Below are positions 44,142 through 53,091 of a DNA stretch of 64,000 nucleotides, piece by piece. Position numbers and translations under genes: made by a program. Position 1 is the first letter of the stretch. Every line of letters begins with the position of its first letter. A model generated the notes under the pieces. It searched no databases, was not told the origin of the DNA, and was given only the letters and a program-made list of their open reading frames with translations. Source of the stretch: CAVTND01 sp963735955 (GTDB lineage: Bacteria > Pseudomonadota > Gammaproteobacteria > Burkholderiales > Burkholderiaceae_F); assembly GCA_963735955.1 (NCBI GenBank), contig CAVTND010000012.1:124001-188000 (forward strand). The letters run 5' to 3'.

Positions 44142-45935
44142 TCAGGGTTCTCGGTACCAGTCCTTGAGCAGCCAGGTGTCCGTATCCCAGCCGCTCACCG
44201 ACATGCGCAGCCTGTTCGAGGCCGCGCCTACGGTCGGGCGGTTTACGAGCGGAATCACGACGCGGTTTTCAATCACGAGTTCATTCATGCGGATGAACAG
44301 TGCCGCACGCTTCACCGGATCGAGCTCGCTCCTGGCGGCAACGTAGACCTTGTCGTATTCGTCGCTGCGCCAGCGGGTGATGTTGCGGCCTTGCCACTTG
44401 TTTTCCTTGGATGCGATCTCCCAGGAGCAGAACACATTCATGAAGAAGCCGGGGTCCGGTGATCCCATCGTGTAATTGAACATCTGCAGATCGGCATAGA
44501 ACTTGGCGCTCGTATCCGGGTTGCCGACGTCCGAGGAGAAATACACCGAAGCCATGACCGACTTCAGCTCCAGGTCGATGCCGGCCTTCTGGCACGCCTG
44601 CTTGATGACCTGCTGGCACTTCTGGCGCGGCGCGTTGATCGAGGTCTGGAAGACGAACTTGAGCTTCTTGCCGTCCTTCGAGCGAAAGCCGTTGGCATCA
44701 CGCTTCCAGCCGGCCGCCTCGAGGACCTGGTTCGCCTTGTCGACGCTGAACTCCCACTTGATATTCGGCGAGCGAAAGCGCGCGGGATTGTTGATGTAAT
44801 TGCGCGTCGCGATTCCCGTGCGGCCGTAGACGTGCTGCTCGATCGAGCCGCGGTCAACCAGCAGGTTCAGGGCCTCGCGCACCGCCGGATCAGTCAGGAT
44901 TGGATGGCGCCTCTTCGCGCTCGAGCGTTCACCGTCGACTTCGGTCCACGGATCGGTGAAGTTGATCAGAATGTGCTCGACGGCGCCGCCGGGCGCCATG
45001 ATCACGCGACCCTTGCCGTCCTGTTCAAGGCGCTTCAGGAGCTCGTCCTCGACCTGCACGTTCCACGCATAGTCGAACTCTCCGGTCTGCAGCACCGTGC
45101 GCGCGGCCGAGACCGCATCGCCGCCGCCTTTCATCTCGATCGCATCGAAGTGCGGCCGGTTCGGTTCGTGGTAATTGGCGTTGATTTCGCCGCGCACGAT
45201 GTCGCCGGGCTTGAATTCGACGAACCGGTAGGGGCCGGTGCCGACCGGTTTCAGGTTTGCCGGCGCCTCGCGCGACCTGGCGCCGCGATAGGGCTCGAAC
45301 AGGTGCTTTGGAATCAGCAGTCCGAAGCCGCCGACGAATGGACGCGCCCAGAATGGCGTCGGCTCGGCAAAGACGATACGCACGGTGTGCGTATCGATCT
45401 TTTCAGCCTTGCTCACATCCTTGTAGATGCCGACTGACACGGCTGCGGTCGCCGGGTCGACCGCAAATTCCCAGTTGAAGATCGCGTCGTCGGCGGTGAA
45501 GGGCCTGCCGTCATGCCAGGTCACATTGCGCTTCAGCTTCCAGACGACAGACAGGCCATCGCGTGCAACGCCGCCGTTCTGCACGCTCGGAATCTCGGCT
45601 GCGAGTATCGGAACCAGGTTGCCCTCGGGATCCCACGCGGCGAGCGGTTCGTAGAAGATGCGCGACGCATCCTGGTCCTTCTGGCCGACCCCGAAGTGCG
45701 GGTTGAGCAACGTCGGTGCCTGCCACCAGAGCAGCTTCAGCAAGCCGCCTCCGCCGCGCTTCGTCGGTTTGTAGGGCGGCAGCGTCTGCGCCATCGCCAC
45801 ACCGGACCAGGCGAGAATCTGGCTCGCCATCGGCGCTGTCAGGCCGACACTCACCATGATCTCGACGAACCTGCGCCGCGGCAGACTGCCGCGCTTGACC
45901 TGATCGATCAGGCTTCTCAGTTCCTGCTCTTTCAT
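44142..45935 (-). CDS. ABC transporter solute-binding protein, peptide/nickel (SBP_bac_5) family
   Basis: A 597-aa periplasmic protein starting MKEQELRSLIDQVKRG. The Tat-like signal has PRRRFVEIMVSVGLTAPMAS, with cleavage near AMA-QT. The mature part shows the family sequence LNPHFGVGQKDQDASRIFYEPLAAWDP, WKLKRNVTWHDGRPFTADD and DPAVREALNLLVDRG. Such proteins bind peptides or other solutes for Opp/Dpp-type importers. No permease or ATPase genes flank it, so it is an orphan receptor here; its partners must be elsewhere. Starting at ATG 45977 would add 14 unconserved residues. Confidence 0.88.
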   Translation of the reverse strand: MKEQELRSLIDQVKRGSLPRRRFVEIMVSVGLTAPMASQILAWSGVAMAQTLPPYKPTKRGGGGLLKLLWWQAPTLLNPHFGVGQKDQDASRIFYEPLAAWDPEGNLVPILAAEIPSVQNGGVARDGLSVVWKLKRNVTWHDGRPFTADDAIFNWEFAVDPATAAVSVGIYKDVSKAEKIDTHTVRIVFAEPTPFWARPFVGGFGLLIPKHLFEPYRGARSREAPANLKPVGTGPYRFVEFKPGDIVRGEINANYHEPNRPHFDAIEMKGGGDAVSAARTVLQTGEFDYAWNVQVEDELLKRLEQDGKGRVIMAPGGAVEHILINFTDPWTEVDGERSSAKRRHPILTDPAVREALNLLVDRGSIEQHVYGRTGIATRNYINNPARFRSPNIKWEFSVDKANQVLEAAGWKRDANGFRSKDGKKLKFVFQTSINAPRQKCQQVIKQACQKAGIDLELKSVMASVYFSSDVGNPDTSAKFYADLQMFNYTMGSPDPGFFMNVFCSWEIASKENKWQGRNITRWRSDEYDKVYVAARSELDPVKRAALFIRMNELVIENRVVIPLVNRPTVGAASNRLRMSVSGWDTDTWLLKDWYREP

Positions 45936-46048
45936 CGAGCGATAGCACCGATGCCCGTCGCTGCGCGTCTGAACCAATGACTCCGGGGCCGAAGTGAAAC
46001 GGCCCCGGAATCCAATTCGACCTGAACGTTAATGCGGCAGACTAGTGA

Positions 46049-46073
46049 AGCTAACTACTGCAGCTAACTACTG
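46049..46073. repeat. 13-bp tandem duplication at the 3' end of the glycine-zipper gene
   Basis: AGCTAACTACTG occurs at 46049-46060 and again at 46062-46073, with a single C between (unit of 13 bp). It spans the TAG stop codon of the minus-strand gene and adds no residues. Probably replication slippage. Confidence 0.6.
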
Positions 46074-46508
46074 TGGTACGACCCGCGCGCTTTCGCCGCT
46101 GCCCTGGACGTAGACGCGCTGGCCGACGGCCAGATAGGGGCCGAGTGGCTGCGTCACCTGGACCAGCACTCCGCTGGTCAGGCGCACGATAATCTGCTGG
46201 CCCGGGATCGGCTGCTCGTTCTTCTTCTGAACTTCGTTGCCGATGACCGCACCGCCGATCGCGCCGACCGCCATGGCAACATCGCGTCCGGTACCGGCGC
46301 CGATCAGGCTGCCAATTCCCAGTCCGCCCAGGCCGCCGATGACGGCGCCCAGGCCTTGGTGATGATTGGTGGGAATCTGGACTGCGCTGATCTGCTCAAT
46401 AACTCCTCGCTGGATCTCGGTGGCGCCTGGCTGCGGGCCCGGCGTCGCACAGGCGACCATCAATGACGCGACAATCAGCACTGAAAGCCAGGATGCAATA
46501 CGTTTCAT
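46068..46508 (-). CDS. Glycine-zipper 2TM lipoprotein (SlyB-like)
   Basis: A 146-aa lipoprotein. The signal peptide MKRIASWLSVLIVASLMVAC ends at Cys 20. The middle has the Gly-zipper pattern GLGAVIGGLGGLGIGSLIGAGTGRDV...VGAIGGAVIGNEVQ, two hydrophobic Gly-rich helices, and then a beta-rich end (GQQIIVRLTSGVLVQVTQPLG). Similar outer-membrane proteins (SlyB, PcpA) help envelope integrity. Divergent from the next lipoprotein gene with only a 23-bp spacer. Confidence 0.85.
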   Translation of the reverse strand: MKRIASWLSVLIVASLMVACATPGPQPGATEIQRGVIEQISAVQIPTNHHQGLGAVIGGLGGLGIGSLIGAGTGRDVAMAVGAIGGAVIGNEVQKKNEQPIPGQQIIVRLTSGVLVQVTQPLGPYLAVGQRVYVQGSGESARVVPQ

Positions 46509-46531
46509 GTTCTCTCCGATTGATTAAGGGA

Positions 46532-47050
46532 ATGCAATCGCGCGCAGAGCCGATTCTGCCTGCAGCTCGTGGCCGCTTGCACTTCCGCAAGTTTAAGGCC
46601 GGCGGTCGGACGCTTGGCTCGTGCTTCGCGAGCCTGTGGGTTTCGATCTTCGCCGTGCTGCTTCTGGCGGGCTGTGCCCGCAGCGACCCGGACAAGGAAC
46701 TGCGTGCCACGGTGCAAACCATGGCGAAGGCGATCGAACGGCGCGAGCCGGCCGTCTTTCTGGACGCACTGACCGAGGACTTCACACGCGAGTCCGGCGC
46801 CTTTGGCAAGCCGGATGCGAAGCGGGTGCTCGCGGGCGTTTACTTGCGCAATGAAAAGATCAATGTCAATGCGACCGTCACCGAGGTACGCATTGCCGGC
46901 GATCGGGCCACTGCCAAGTTGCGAGTCGTTGCCACCGGCGGTGCAGGCCTTCTTCCCGAGCGGGGACAGACCTGGGAGATCGACACCGGCTGGCGGCGCG
47001 AAAGTGGACATTGGAAGTTGTTCAACGCAGAGTGGCGCGACGAATTCTGA
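46532..47050 (+). CDS. Putative lipoprotein with NTF2/SnoaL-like fold
   Basis: A 172-aa protein from ATG 46532 (AAGGGA just upstream). The signal is long and charged, with the hydrophobic core SIFAVLLLAGC; Cys at about 47 would be lipidated. The remainder (KELRATVQTMAKAIERREPAVFLDALTEDFTRESG ... WEIDTGWRRESGHWKLFNAEWRDEF) has the helical start and beta end common to NTF2-like proteins, a structural guess only. The unusually long N-region may mean a later start, but no better ATG with a ribosome site exists. Function unknown. Confidence 0.6.
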   Translation: MQSRAEPILPAARGRLHFRKFKAGGRTLGSCFASLWVSIFAVLLLAGCARSDPDKELRATVQTMAKAIERREPAVFLDALTEDFTRESGAFGKPDAKRVLAGVYLRNEKINVNATVTEVRIAGDRATAKLRVVATGGAGLLPERGQTWEIDTGWRRESGHWKLFNAEWRDEF

Positions 47051-47107
47051 AACCACGCCTGGCCGCGAACCGAGCGGTTTTGCTGCGACAAACTCTGACT
47101 CAGGACA

Positions 47108-48094
47108 CTAGGCAACGGCCGGCCGCAGCCCGAATCCCGCATCGCTCAGGAAGCGCGCGGACAACTCGACCAAGGCTGTGCCGCCGCTCTCGCAGAATGC
47201 ATGCCCACCCGGACCGCCGGTCCATTCGTGCTTGAGCTCAGTCACGACGATCTGACGTGCGACGAGCTGCTCGCCGGCCCGATAGTCAGTGATCTGCATC
47301 GAGGCATCGCCAGCCTGAGATGAGATGGTCTGATGCTGCTGGGTTTGCAGGGCCTGATCGATCAGCTGATCGGCGCAGCGCGGGTTGACGACTTCATCAG
47401 CCTGGCCGTGAATGACCGCCAGTGGGGCGCACGCCGCAAGCTGGGCGACATGCAGCGGCGCAGATAGCCACAGCCCGTTTTTCATTACATCGCGCGGGTC
47501 CTGCACATTTAGCGGCCCGAGTACCGGCGGCGCGGCGACTGTGACAACTGCCTGCACCCGATCAGCGTGATGAAAGGCGAGCAGCGCCGCCAGAGCTCCG
47601 CCGGCCGACAGCCCGACCGCGGCCGTCGTATGCGCTTCGACGGAAATGTGCGTCGCCACGTCGTCGAGCATGGCCAGCACCACCTTCAGTTCGCCGTCAC
47701 CCCTCTGGGCACTCGGCGTGAACCAGTTCCAGCACCCGAAAGGATTGGCCCGACGGCGCTGCAGCGGACACAGGAGCCGGACACGAGCCCGATCCGCGTG
47801 TGCAGTCCATCCTGAGGCGATAGCGAAACGCAGTGCGCTCTGCTTGCAGCCGTGCAACAGCAGGATCAACGGCGCGGAGTCCCTGTCGCCCAGACCCGCT
47901 GGCTGGTACAGGCCATAACGCCAAGTCTCGACCGCCAGCAGGTTGCCGAACCAGCGAGGCAGCAGGGACACGTCCTGAACGTGAACCTTGCCATAGTGCC
48001 AGCGACCGCGCCATAGGCCGAACCGGACCAGTAATCCGGTGCGGAGCGTGCGAAAGACTCGGGAAAGCCAGCGCAGCATTGAACAGTGGCGCAA
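47108..48094 (-). CDS. PHB depolymerase-family esterase
   Basis: A 328-aa alpha/beta hydrolase of the Esterase_phd type. Motifs are LILLLHGCKQSALRFAIASGWTAHADR (the LHGCxQ oxyanion region), the nucleophile elbow VGLSAGGALAALLA, and CWNWFTPSAQRGDGE; the triad His is probably HEWTGGPGGHAF near the C-terminus. Close relatives degrade polyhydroxybutyrate or are feruloyl esterase-like. No signal peptide is visible, so an intracellular PHB depolymerase-like role is possible. It starts MRHCSMLRWLSRVFRTL; ATG 48076 would also work. Confidence 0.85.
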   Translation of the reverse strand: MRHCSMLRWLSRVFRTLRTGLLVRFGLWRGRWHYGKVHVQDVSLLPRWFGNLLAVETWRYGLYQPAGLGDRDSAPLILLLHGCKQSALRFAIASGWTAHADRARVRLLCPLQRRRANPFGCWNWFTPSAQRGDGELKVVLAMLDDVATHISVEAHTTAAVGLSAGGALAALLAFHHADRVQAVVTVAAPPVLGPLNVQDPRDVMKNGLWLSAPLHVAQLAACAPLAVIHGQADEVVNPRCADQLIDQALQTQQHQTISSQAGDASMQITDYRAGEQLVARQIVVTELKHEWTGGPGGHAFCESGGTALVELSARFLSDAGFGLRPAVA

Positions 48095-48187
48095 CAGGAA
48101 TCGCGCGGCAAGGTGAGCTCCTATCGTACGTGGACTCAGTCAGCCTGCGCACGTCAGTGAATTCGATCAGCGTCGCTTGCAGCTGAT

Positions 48188-48211
48188 CCGCTGTGCTGTG
48201 AACAGGCCCTA
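48188..48211. repeat. Solitary copy of the palindromic-element end
   Basis: TGTGAACAGGCCCTA at 48197-48211 is identical to the inner side of the 29-bp inverted repeat at 11764-11792, and similarity extends to about 48188 with mismatches. No partner repeat or internal arms are nearby. The TAG stop of the transglycosylase gene is inside it. Confidence 0.65.
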
Positions 48212-49555
48212 AGGAATCGAGTGTTGACCCAGTGCCATGGTCGGGAGCGGTGCATCCTGGCGCTCGGCGCTTCTCCGCTTGGGTGCAACGAACGCCAGCG
48301 GCTCGCGCGACCAACGCACACGGTCGCGCCGCGGCCAGTCGCGCATCTGCAGGAGCACCCACTCGGCCCGTGTGCGATCCGCAACGCGATGCGTGAACTG
48401 TTCGGCGTGCGCGGTATGCGGATTGCGCAGAATGCCGGCCAACCAGGCGGCTTCGATCGGGCTCAGTTTCGCCGGCGTCTTGTTGAAGTAGGCGCGGGCG
48501 GCGCTGCGCGCGCCGCACAGGCCCGGCCCCCAGTCGACCGTGTTCAGATAGAGCTCAAGAATGCGCGCCTTGCTGAGAGTGCGCTCCATCTCGGTGGCGT
48601 AAAGCGCTTCGCGCAGCTTGCGCATGGCGCTGCGCTCGGCCCCGGTGTAAAGCGTGCGCGCGAGCTGCTGCGTGATGGTGCTGGCGCCGCGCTGTGGCGC
48701 GCCATCGAGCGTGCCGAGCAGGTTGGCGATCTCGCTTTCGTCGATTCCCGCATGTTCATGGAAGCGCTGATCCTCGGCGGCAATGACCGCTGGGCCAAGA
48801 AAGGTGCCGAGCTCATCGGACGCCGCCCAGGTGCGCTCGCCGTCGCCGGTGATGACGGTGCGGGGACGGCCATCGGCAGTCGGGCAGCCCAGGCGAAACC
48901 AGCCGGACTGAAGCGCTTCGGTGCCGAGCCCGTCGACGCTGAAGTTGTGCAGGCTGAAGACCAACGAGCTCTTTCGCTCGGGCAGATGCAGCCGACCCTC
49001 CGCCTGAAGTGTGCCTTCGATGCGCGCCTGGCTCGCTTCGGGGATTGCGGCGGCAAACACACGATAGATCGACGCGATCGGGGTCGAAGGCAGGGTCCAG
49101 TGCAGATCGATACGTTCAGATTCAAGCCGCGCGGAGAACGGGATCTCGACTGAATCCATCCGCAGCGCGCCGGCCAGCTGATCTCCGCTGCGCGCGACCG
49201 TGACCTCGACTCGCGCGATCGCCACTGCGCGCGGCGCGAGTTCGGAATGACGCAGCGTGCAGGGCGCGCAGCGGACCATCAACTGTGAGTTCTCGAGGGC
49301 AAACACGAGGGTGCCGGCCGGCGTGGCAAGAGTTCGACCGTCGAGCAGACGGCCCACACCGGGTGCGGTTGCCAGCCGCGCAAGCCCGGCGACGTTGACG
49401 CTCACCGGATGCCCGAGCACGTGGAGTTCAGTTGTCCAGGCTGGAGGTGCGGTGCGCAGGGTCCCGCTCGCGGCGAGCATTACTACGATCAGAGTGACCA
49501 GCGCGCCGATCAGCACCAGCACTGCCGCACCGAGCCGGAACAGGAGTCGTCTCAC
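48209..49555 (-). CDS. GT51 peptidoglycan transglycosylase (MtgA-like)
   Basis: A membrane-anchored glycosyltransferase family 51 protein that polymerises lipid II. It has one N-terminal TM helix (LGAAVLVLIGALVTLIVVML), a ~180-aa unassigned region, then the GT51 motifs: AAEDQRFHEHAGID (catalytic Glu), GASTITQQLARTLY and KLREALYATEME...ILELYLNTVDWGPGLCGARSAARAYF. No transpeptidase domain follows, so it is monofunctional. I chose the GTG at 49555 because it overlaps the stop of the EpsI-like gene (GTGA); ATG 49594 is an alternative. It is the last gene of the exosortase operon, and its stop lies in the dispersed repeat. Confidence 0.88.
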   Translation of the reverse strand: MRRLLFRLGAAVLVLIGALVTLIVVMLAASGTLRTAPPAWTTELHVLGHPVSVNVAGLARLATAPGVGRLLDGRTLATPAGTLVFALENSQLMVRCAPCTLRHSELAPRAVAIARVEVTVARSGDQLAGALRMDSVEIPFSARLESERIDLHWTLPSTPIASIYRVFAAAIPEASQARIEGTLQAEGRLHLPERKSSLVFSLHNFSVDGLGTEALQSGWFRLGCPTADGRPRTVITGDGERTWAASDELGTFLGPAVIAAEDQRFHEHAGIDESEIANLLGTLDGAPQRGASTITQQLARTLYTGAERSAMRKLREALYATEMERTLSKARILELYLNTVDWGPGLCGARSAARAYFNKTPAKLSPIEAAWLAGILRNPHTAHAEQFTHRVADRTRAEWVLLQMRDWPRRDRVRWSREPLAFVAPKRRSAERQDAPLPTMALGQHSIP

Positions 49556-50109
49556 GGCGCACGCTCGGGGGCGACCATGGTCGTGGTCCACCATGGCCCA
49601 CCGCCGTACTGTGCGGCCCAGAACCAGGCCGAGACATCGGTCCAGCTGGCGCCTTGCTGGTCGTGGATGCGCTCACACACCCGGACGCGCGCGCCATCGC
49701 GCTCGGCGGCGAAGCAGCTCCAGGTCTGCTCGCGCTGATCGACGAAGGGCCTGGGCCGCGTGACGGTGTAGCCCAGCCCCTTGAAGCAGTCTTCGGCCGG
49801 ATGCAGCTGACGGGTCGGCCGCGTCACGTGACGCAGGATCAGGACGTTCTCGCCGTCCGTGAAGCGCGCGATTGAGCCGGGAAAGCGCCGCGCGAATCGC
49901 TCCTCGAGCGCCGACAGCGGCAGTGGGGTCAGCGGCTGGTCGCGGAAGTGCGTGGGCCATTGCGGAGTTTCCTCCGCCGCGGCCACGCGTTCTTCCCTGA
50001 CGGTGCTTCTTCCTGCTGAAGTCAATGCGGGCATCAAACCGAGCGGTGCCAGCACAGGCAGGGCTGCCGCGACCAGCAGGGCGCCGACAGTGAAGCTGCG
50101 AACATTCAT
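49552..50109 (-). CDS. EpsI-like exosortase-associated protein
   Basis: A 185-aa exported protein starting MNVRSFTVGALLVAAALPVLAPLGLMPAL (signal or anchor helix). The segment TRQLHPAEDCFKGLGYTV resembles the HxPexC motif of EpsI/DUF3485 proteins encoded beside exosortases. The start overlaps the exosortase stop (ATGA) and the stop overlaps the transglycosylase GTG, so the three are coupled. EpsI proteins assist exosortase function in an unknown way; the family call rests mainly on this motif and on position. Confidence 0.6.
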   Translation of the reverse strand: MNVRSFTVGALLVAAALPVLAPLGLMPALTSAGRSTVREERVAAAEETPQWPTHFRDQPLTPLPLSALEERFARRFPGSIARFTDGENVLILRHVTRPTRQLHPAEDCFKGLGYTVTRPRPFVDQREQTWSCFAAERDGARVRVCERIHDQQGASWTDVSAWFWAAQYGGGPWWTTTMVAPERAP

Positions 50110-51014
50110 CGTGATCTCCAGGCAGTGAAGGCGACGACGGGAACAATGGCGGCGGCGAATGCCACCAGTCCGATCGCCGGGTGCGACCACGCGGGCCAGT
50201 GCACCAGCCCGCTCTCCGGAAAGAACAGCGCCGTGTTGCGCAGGATGTTGGCGGCCAGCACGAGTGCGGCGGCCGCGGCCGCGTTGATCAGCGTGCGACG
50301 GGTATCGGCCGAGTTCAGGTAGGACAACAGCGCCGCGGTGTAACTGCCGACCCAGAGCATGCCGATGCCGGCGCAGGGCGCATCGATCAGGATCGTGCGG
50401 CCGTTCCACAGGAGCGAGGCGCCGGCGGCGCTGGCGTCGATGCCGGCGCCAGCGAGCAGCGATGCCGCCGCCGCAGCGGTCACGACCCGCAGCGGATAGC
50501 CTAGATAGAACTGCAGCGAGGCAATGATGGGCAGAGCCAGCAGCAGAAGGGCGATCAGCGCAGTGGCCGGGCGGCGCATTGCATGTTGGAGATAGACGCC
50601 GAGCGCAAGCATCGCGACCGCAGCCGCCGCCAGATCGGGCAGCACGAGGCTGGCCAAAGCGGCCAGCACAGCGAGCACTGCGCATGCAACGAGCGCCGCA
50701 CGCGAAGGCAGCGTGAGTTGCTCGCGATCGCGCGCCAGCAGAACCATTACCGTAACCAGCGCGAGCAGACCCCAGGGTTCGTCCGACCCATCGGTCAGTC
50801 GGCGCGCGACGTAGGCCCAATGTGGCCACAGTGCGGCAAGCAGCGTCGCCAGCAGCCAGTGCGCCCTCGATAAGCCGAGCAGATCGAAGCGGTGACGGAG
50901 AGGGCGCCGCTCGAACGGACCGGCGGGATTCGCATCTACCCGCATTTTGAACATCGGCCCGAACATCGGCGAAGGCAAGGTTCGCCCGATGCGCGCATTC
51001 AGTTCAGTGCGCAT
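50106..51014 (-). CDS. Exosortase (transmembrane sorting protease)
   Basis: A 302-aa polytopic membrane protein with about eight hydrophobic segments. The exosortase triad is visible: Cys 214 in DAPCAGIGMLWVGS, Arg 259 in AANILRNTALFF and His 278 in SHPAIGLVAF, with the preceding LQFYLGYPLRVVTA region also typical. Exosortases cleave and transfer PEP-CTERM-type substrates at the outer face of the inner membrane. I chose ATG 51014, which overlaps the VIT/VWA stop by 11 nt and is preceded by AGAGGGTG; GTG 51023 is possible. I do not assign an Xrt subclass letter. Confidence 0.87.
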   Translation of the reverse strand: MRTELNARIGRTLPSPMFGPMFKMRVDANPAGPFERRPLRHRFDLLGLSRAHWLLATLLAALWPHWAYVARRLTDGSDEPWGLLALVTVMVLLARDREQLTLPSRAALVACAVLAVLAALASLVLPDLAAAAVAMLALGVYLQHAMRRPATALIALLLLALPIIASLQFYLGYPLRVVTAAAAASLLAGAGIDASAAGASLLWNGRTILIDAPCAGIGMLWVGSYTAALLSYLNSADTRRTLINAAAAAALVLAANILRNTALFFPESGLVHWPAWSHPAIGLVAFAAAIVPVVAFTAWRSR

Positions 51015-53079
51015 GGGTTTCACCCTCTTGCGCTGGATGGCGCCGCCGCCGCATCCACCACGCCAAACCGCCGGCCAGCAGCGTCAGCGCGGCGAACTCA
51101 GGTTCGGGTGTGCTCGGCACTTCACCCAGCGCAAGCTCGGACACACCCTCAGGCAATGGCTGCGGCTGGTCGACGCTGGTCTGCATGCCGTTCGGATTGC
51201 GGACTACGCGGTCGATCGCGATGAACGAGGTGTAGTCGGTCAGCAGGCTGTACTTGAGCCCGAGCGCGAGGATCTCCTTGGCGGCCGCGGTGTCGTTGCT
51301 GATCTTCTGATAGTCGCCGAGTGTGGCGATGCGGCCGCGCGCCCAGAGCTGGGCCAGTGCGCGCGTGTCTTCCCGCTTGTCTTCACCTTGCAGGCGACTG
51401 CGGGCGACGTCGATCGTCGAAGTCCAGACACCGTGTGCAGCCGAGCCACTGATCTCGATCGATCCTGATGCAGCTCCGCGAAACTTGCCGGTGATCACGA
51501 TCGGTCGCTGCGCGAACAGGTCCGGAATGCCGGGCGGATCGACGTCGTAGGCTTCAAAGCCGTTGAAGTTGACGCTGACATGGGTCAGTACCGGCGCTTC
51601 GATATAGGCACGGAACCGGTCGGCCTCGGTCGCGGCCTGCGCCGGATTCAACACGACGAACGCTTCGCCGCGGCCGGCACGCGCCAGGCCCTCGATCAGG
51701 AAGCGATTGACCGACGAGCCGATGCCGAAAGCAAACACATTGGCCTGGCCGAGATTGGCGCGCACGAGATCCATCGCCTCCTTCTCGATCGTCACGTAGC
51801 CGTCGGTGATGACGACAAAGCTGCGCGCGCGGTCCGGATCTCCATCGTGATCACGCGTGCCGTGCATTGCCAGCGCGGTGCGCAGCGCGGCCAGCAATTC
51901 GGTCGAACCGCTTCCTCGCTGACCATTGATGAAGCGCACCGCGGCGTCGACGTTGTCCCGGCTGGCCGGGACAGACCGCGGCGCAAACAGCGAGTGGCCG
52001 CCTGCGAACGGAATGATGTTGAAGCTGTCGGTCGGGCGCAGGTTTGCGACCAGCCCGCGCAGCAGCGTCTTCGCGGTCTCGATCGGAAAGCCGTGCATCG
52101 AGCCCGAGACATCGAGCACGAACACGTAGTCGCGCGGCACGATCGCCGACGACGGGACGCGCGCCGGCGGCTCGATCAGGGCGAGGAAGAAGTTCTCGTC
52201 CCGACCTTCGTGCACCAGGACGCCGGAGCTGATCTCCCCGCCGGCCAGCCGGTACTCGAGCACGAAGTCGCGGTTCGGCGTGTTCGGCGGCCGGGGCAAG
52301 ATCGGCCTGGGTAGTGCGTGTGCCGATACCCTGGGTCACGAGTCGAGTGCGACGGCGAGCGCAACTCCTGCACCGGCATCGGCCCGTTGATTTCGACCTT
52401 GATTCCGAGCGTGTGACGTGCTGCCTGCCCGGCGCGCAGAGTCGGTTGCGCGATCCAGCCTTCCGGCTGATGACTCTCCCTGCCGGGCGCACCGTTGTAG
52501 CGGGGACCGACAACGTCGGAAACACGAAGCGATAGAGGCCGTCGGTTGGAACGATCGTCTCGGTGTAGCGCAGGTCGACCACGATTTCGTCGCCCGGCAT
52601 CACGTTGGCGATCGACATCTGGAACACGTTCGGACGGTGCTGCTCGAGCAGGGTCGCGCTCTTGCCTGCGCGCTTGGCGACCTTCGTACTCGCGGCGCGC
52701 CGCCTGCTTCTCGCGGATCGTCGCGGCGACCACTCGATCGCCGATGCGCATCGTCAGCGCGTAGACGGCAGCGCGAGTCGATGCCGGGAACACGTAGCGC
52801 GCCTCGATCGGCTGCGTGCCGGCGTTGCGATAGGTCTGGGTGACGCGGACATCGGCGATCACGCCGCTGACCTTGACGTCGACCGTCGGTGGACTTAAGC
52901 GGCAGCGTCTCGATGCCGGTGTCGCCCTTGTCAACCACAAAGTAGGGTGACAGGCTGCGATGGGTGTCATCGGCCGGTGCCTGCGCGGCCGCGAACGTCA
53001 CTGGCACTTGCGCAGGCAGTTGCGTCGGCAGAAGCAGCCACAGGCAGAACGCGGCGCGGCAAAGCAGTGGGTTTGTCAT
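51004..53079 (-). CDS. VIT-VWA surface protein with PEP-CTERM-like sorting tail, five frameshifts
   Basis: An exported protein of about 690 aa after correction. Signal peptide MTNPLLCRAAFCLWLLLPTQ; a VIT domain (VSGVIADVRVTQTYRNAGTQPIEARYVFP); a VWA domain with MIDAS DVSGSMHGF and late VITDGYV; then a tail with TPEPEFAA, a hydrophobic helix (LTLLAGGLAWWM) and RRRR, the tripartite sorting signal of PEP-CTERM type. The frame shifts near 52896, 52690, 52515, 52340 and 52293. It is the evident substrate of the exosortase encoded immediately downstream. VIT/VWA proteins bind ligands or matrix; specific role unknown. Confidence 0.85.
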
Positions 53080-53091
53080 CGCAGCCCCGGT

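Noticed and set aside
49552..50829. A 425-codon open frame extending the EpsI-like gene upstream
   Set aside because: The part above 50109 overlaps the exosortase gene in another frame; the family-like sequence starts only at MNVRSF.
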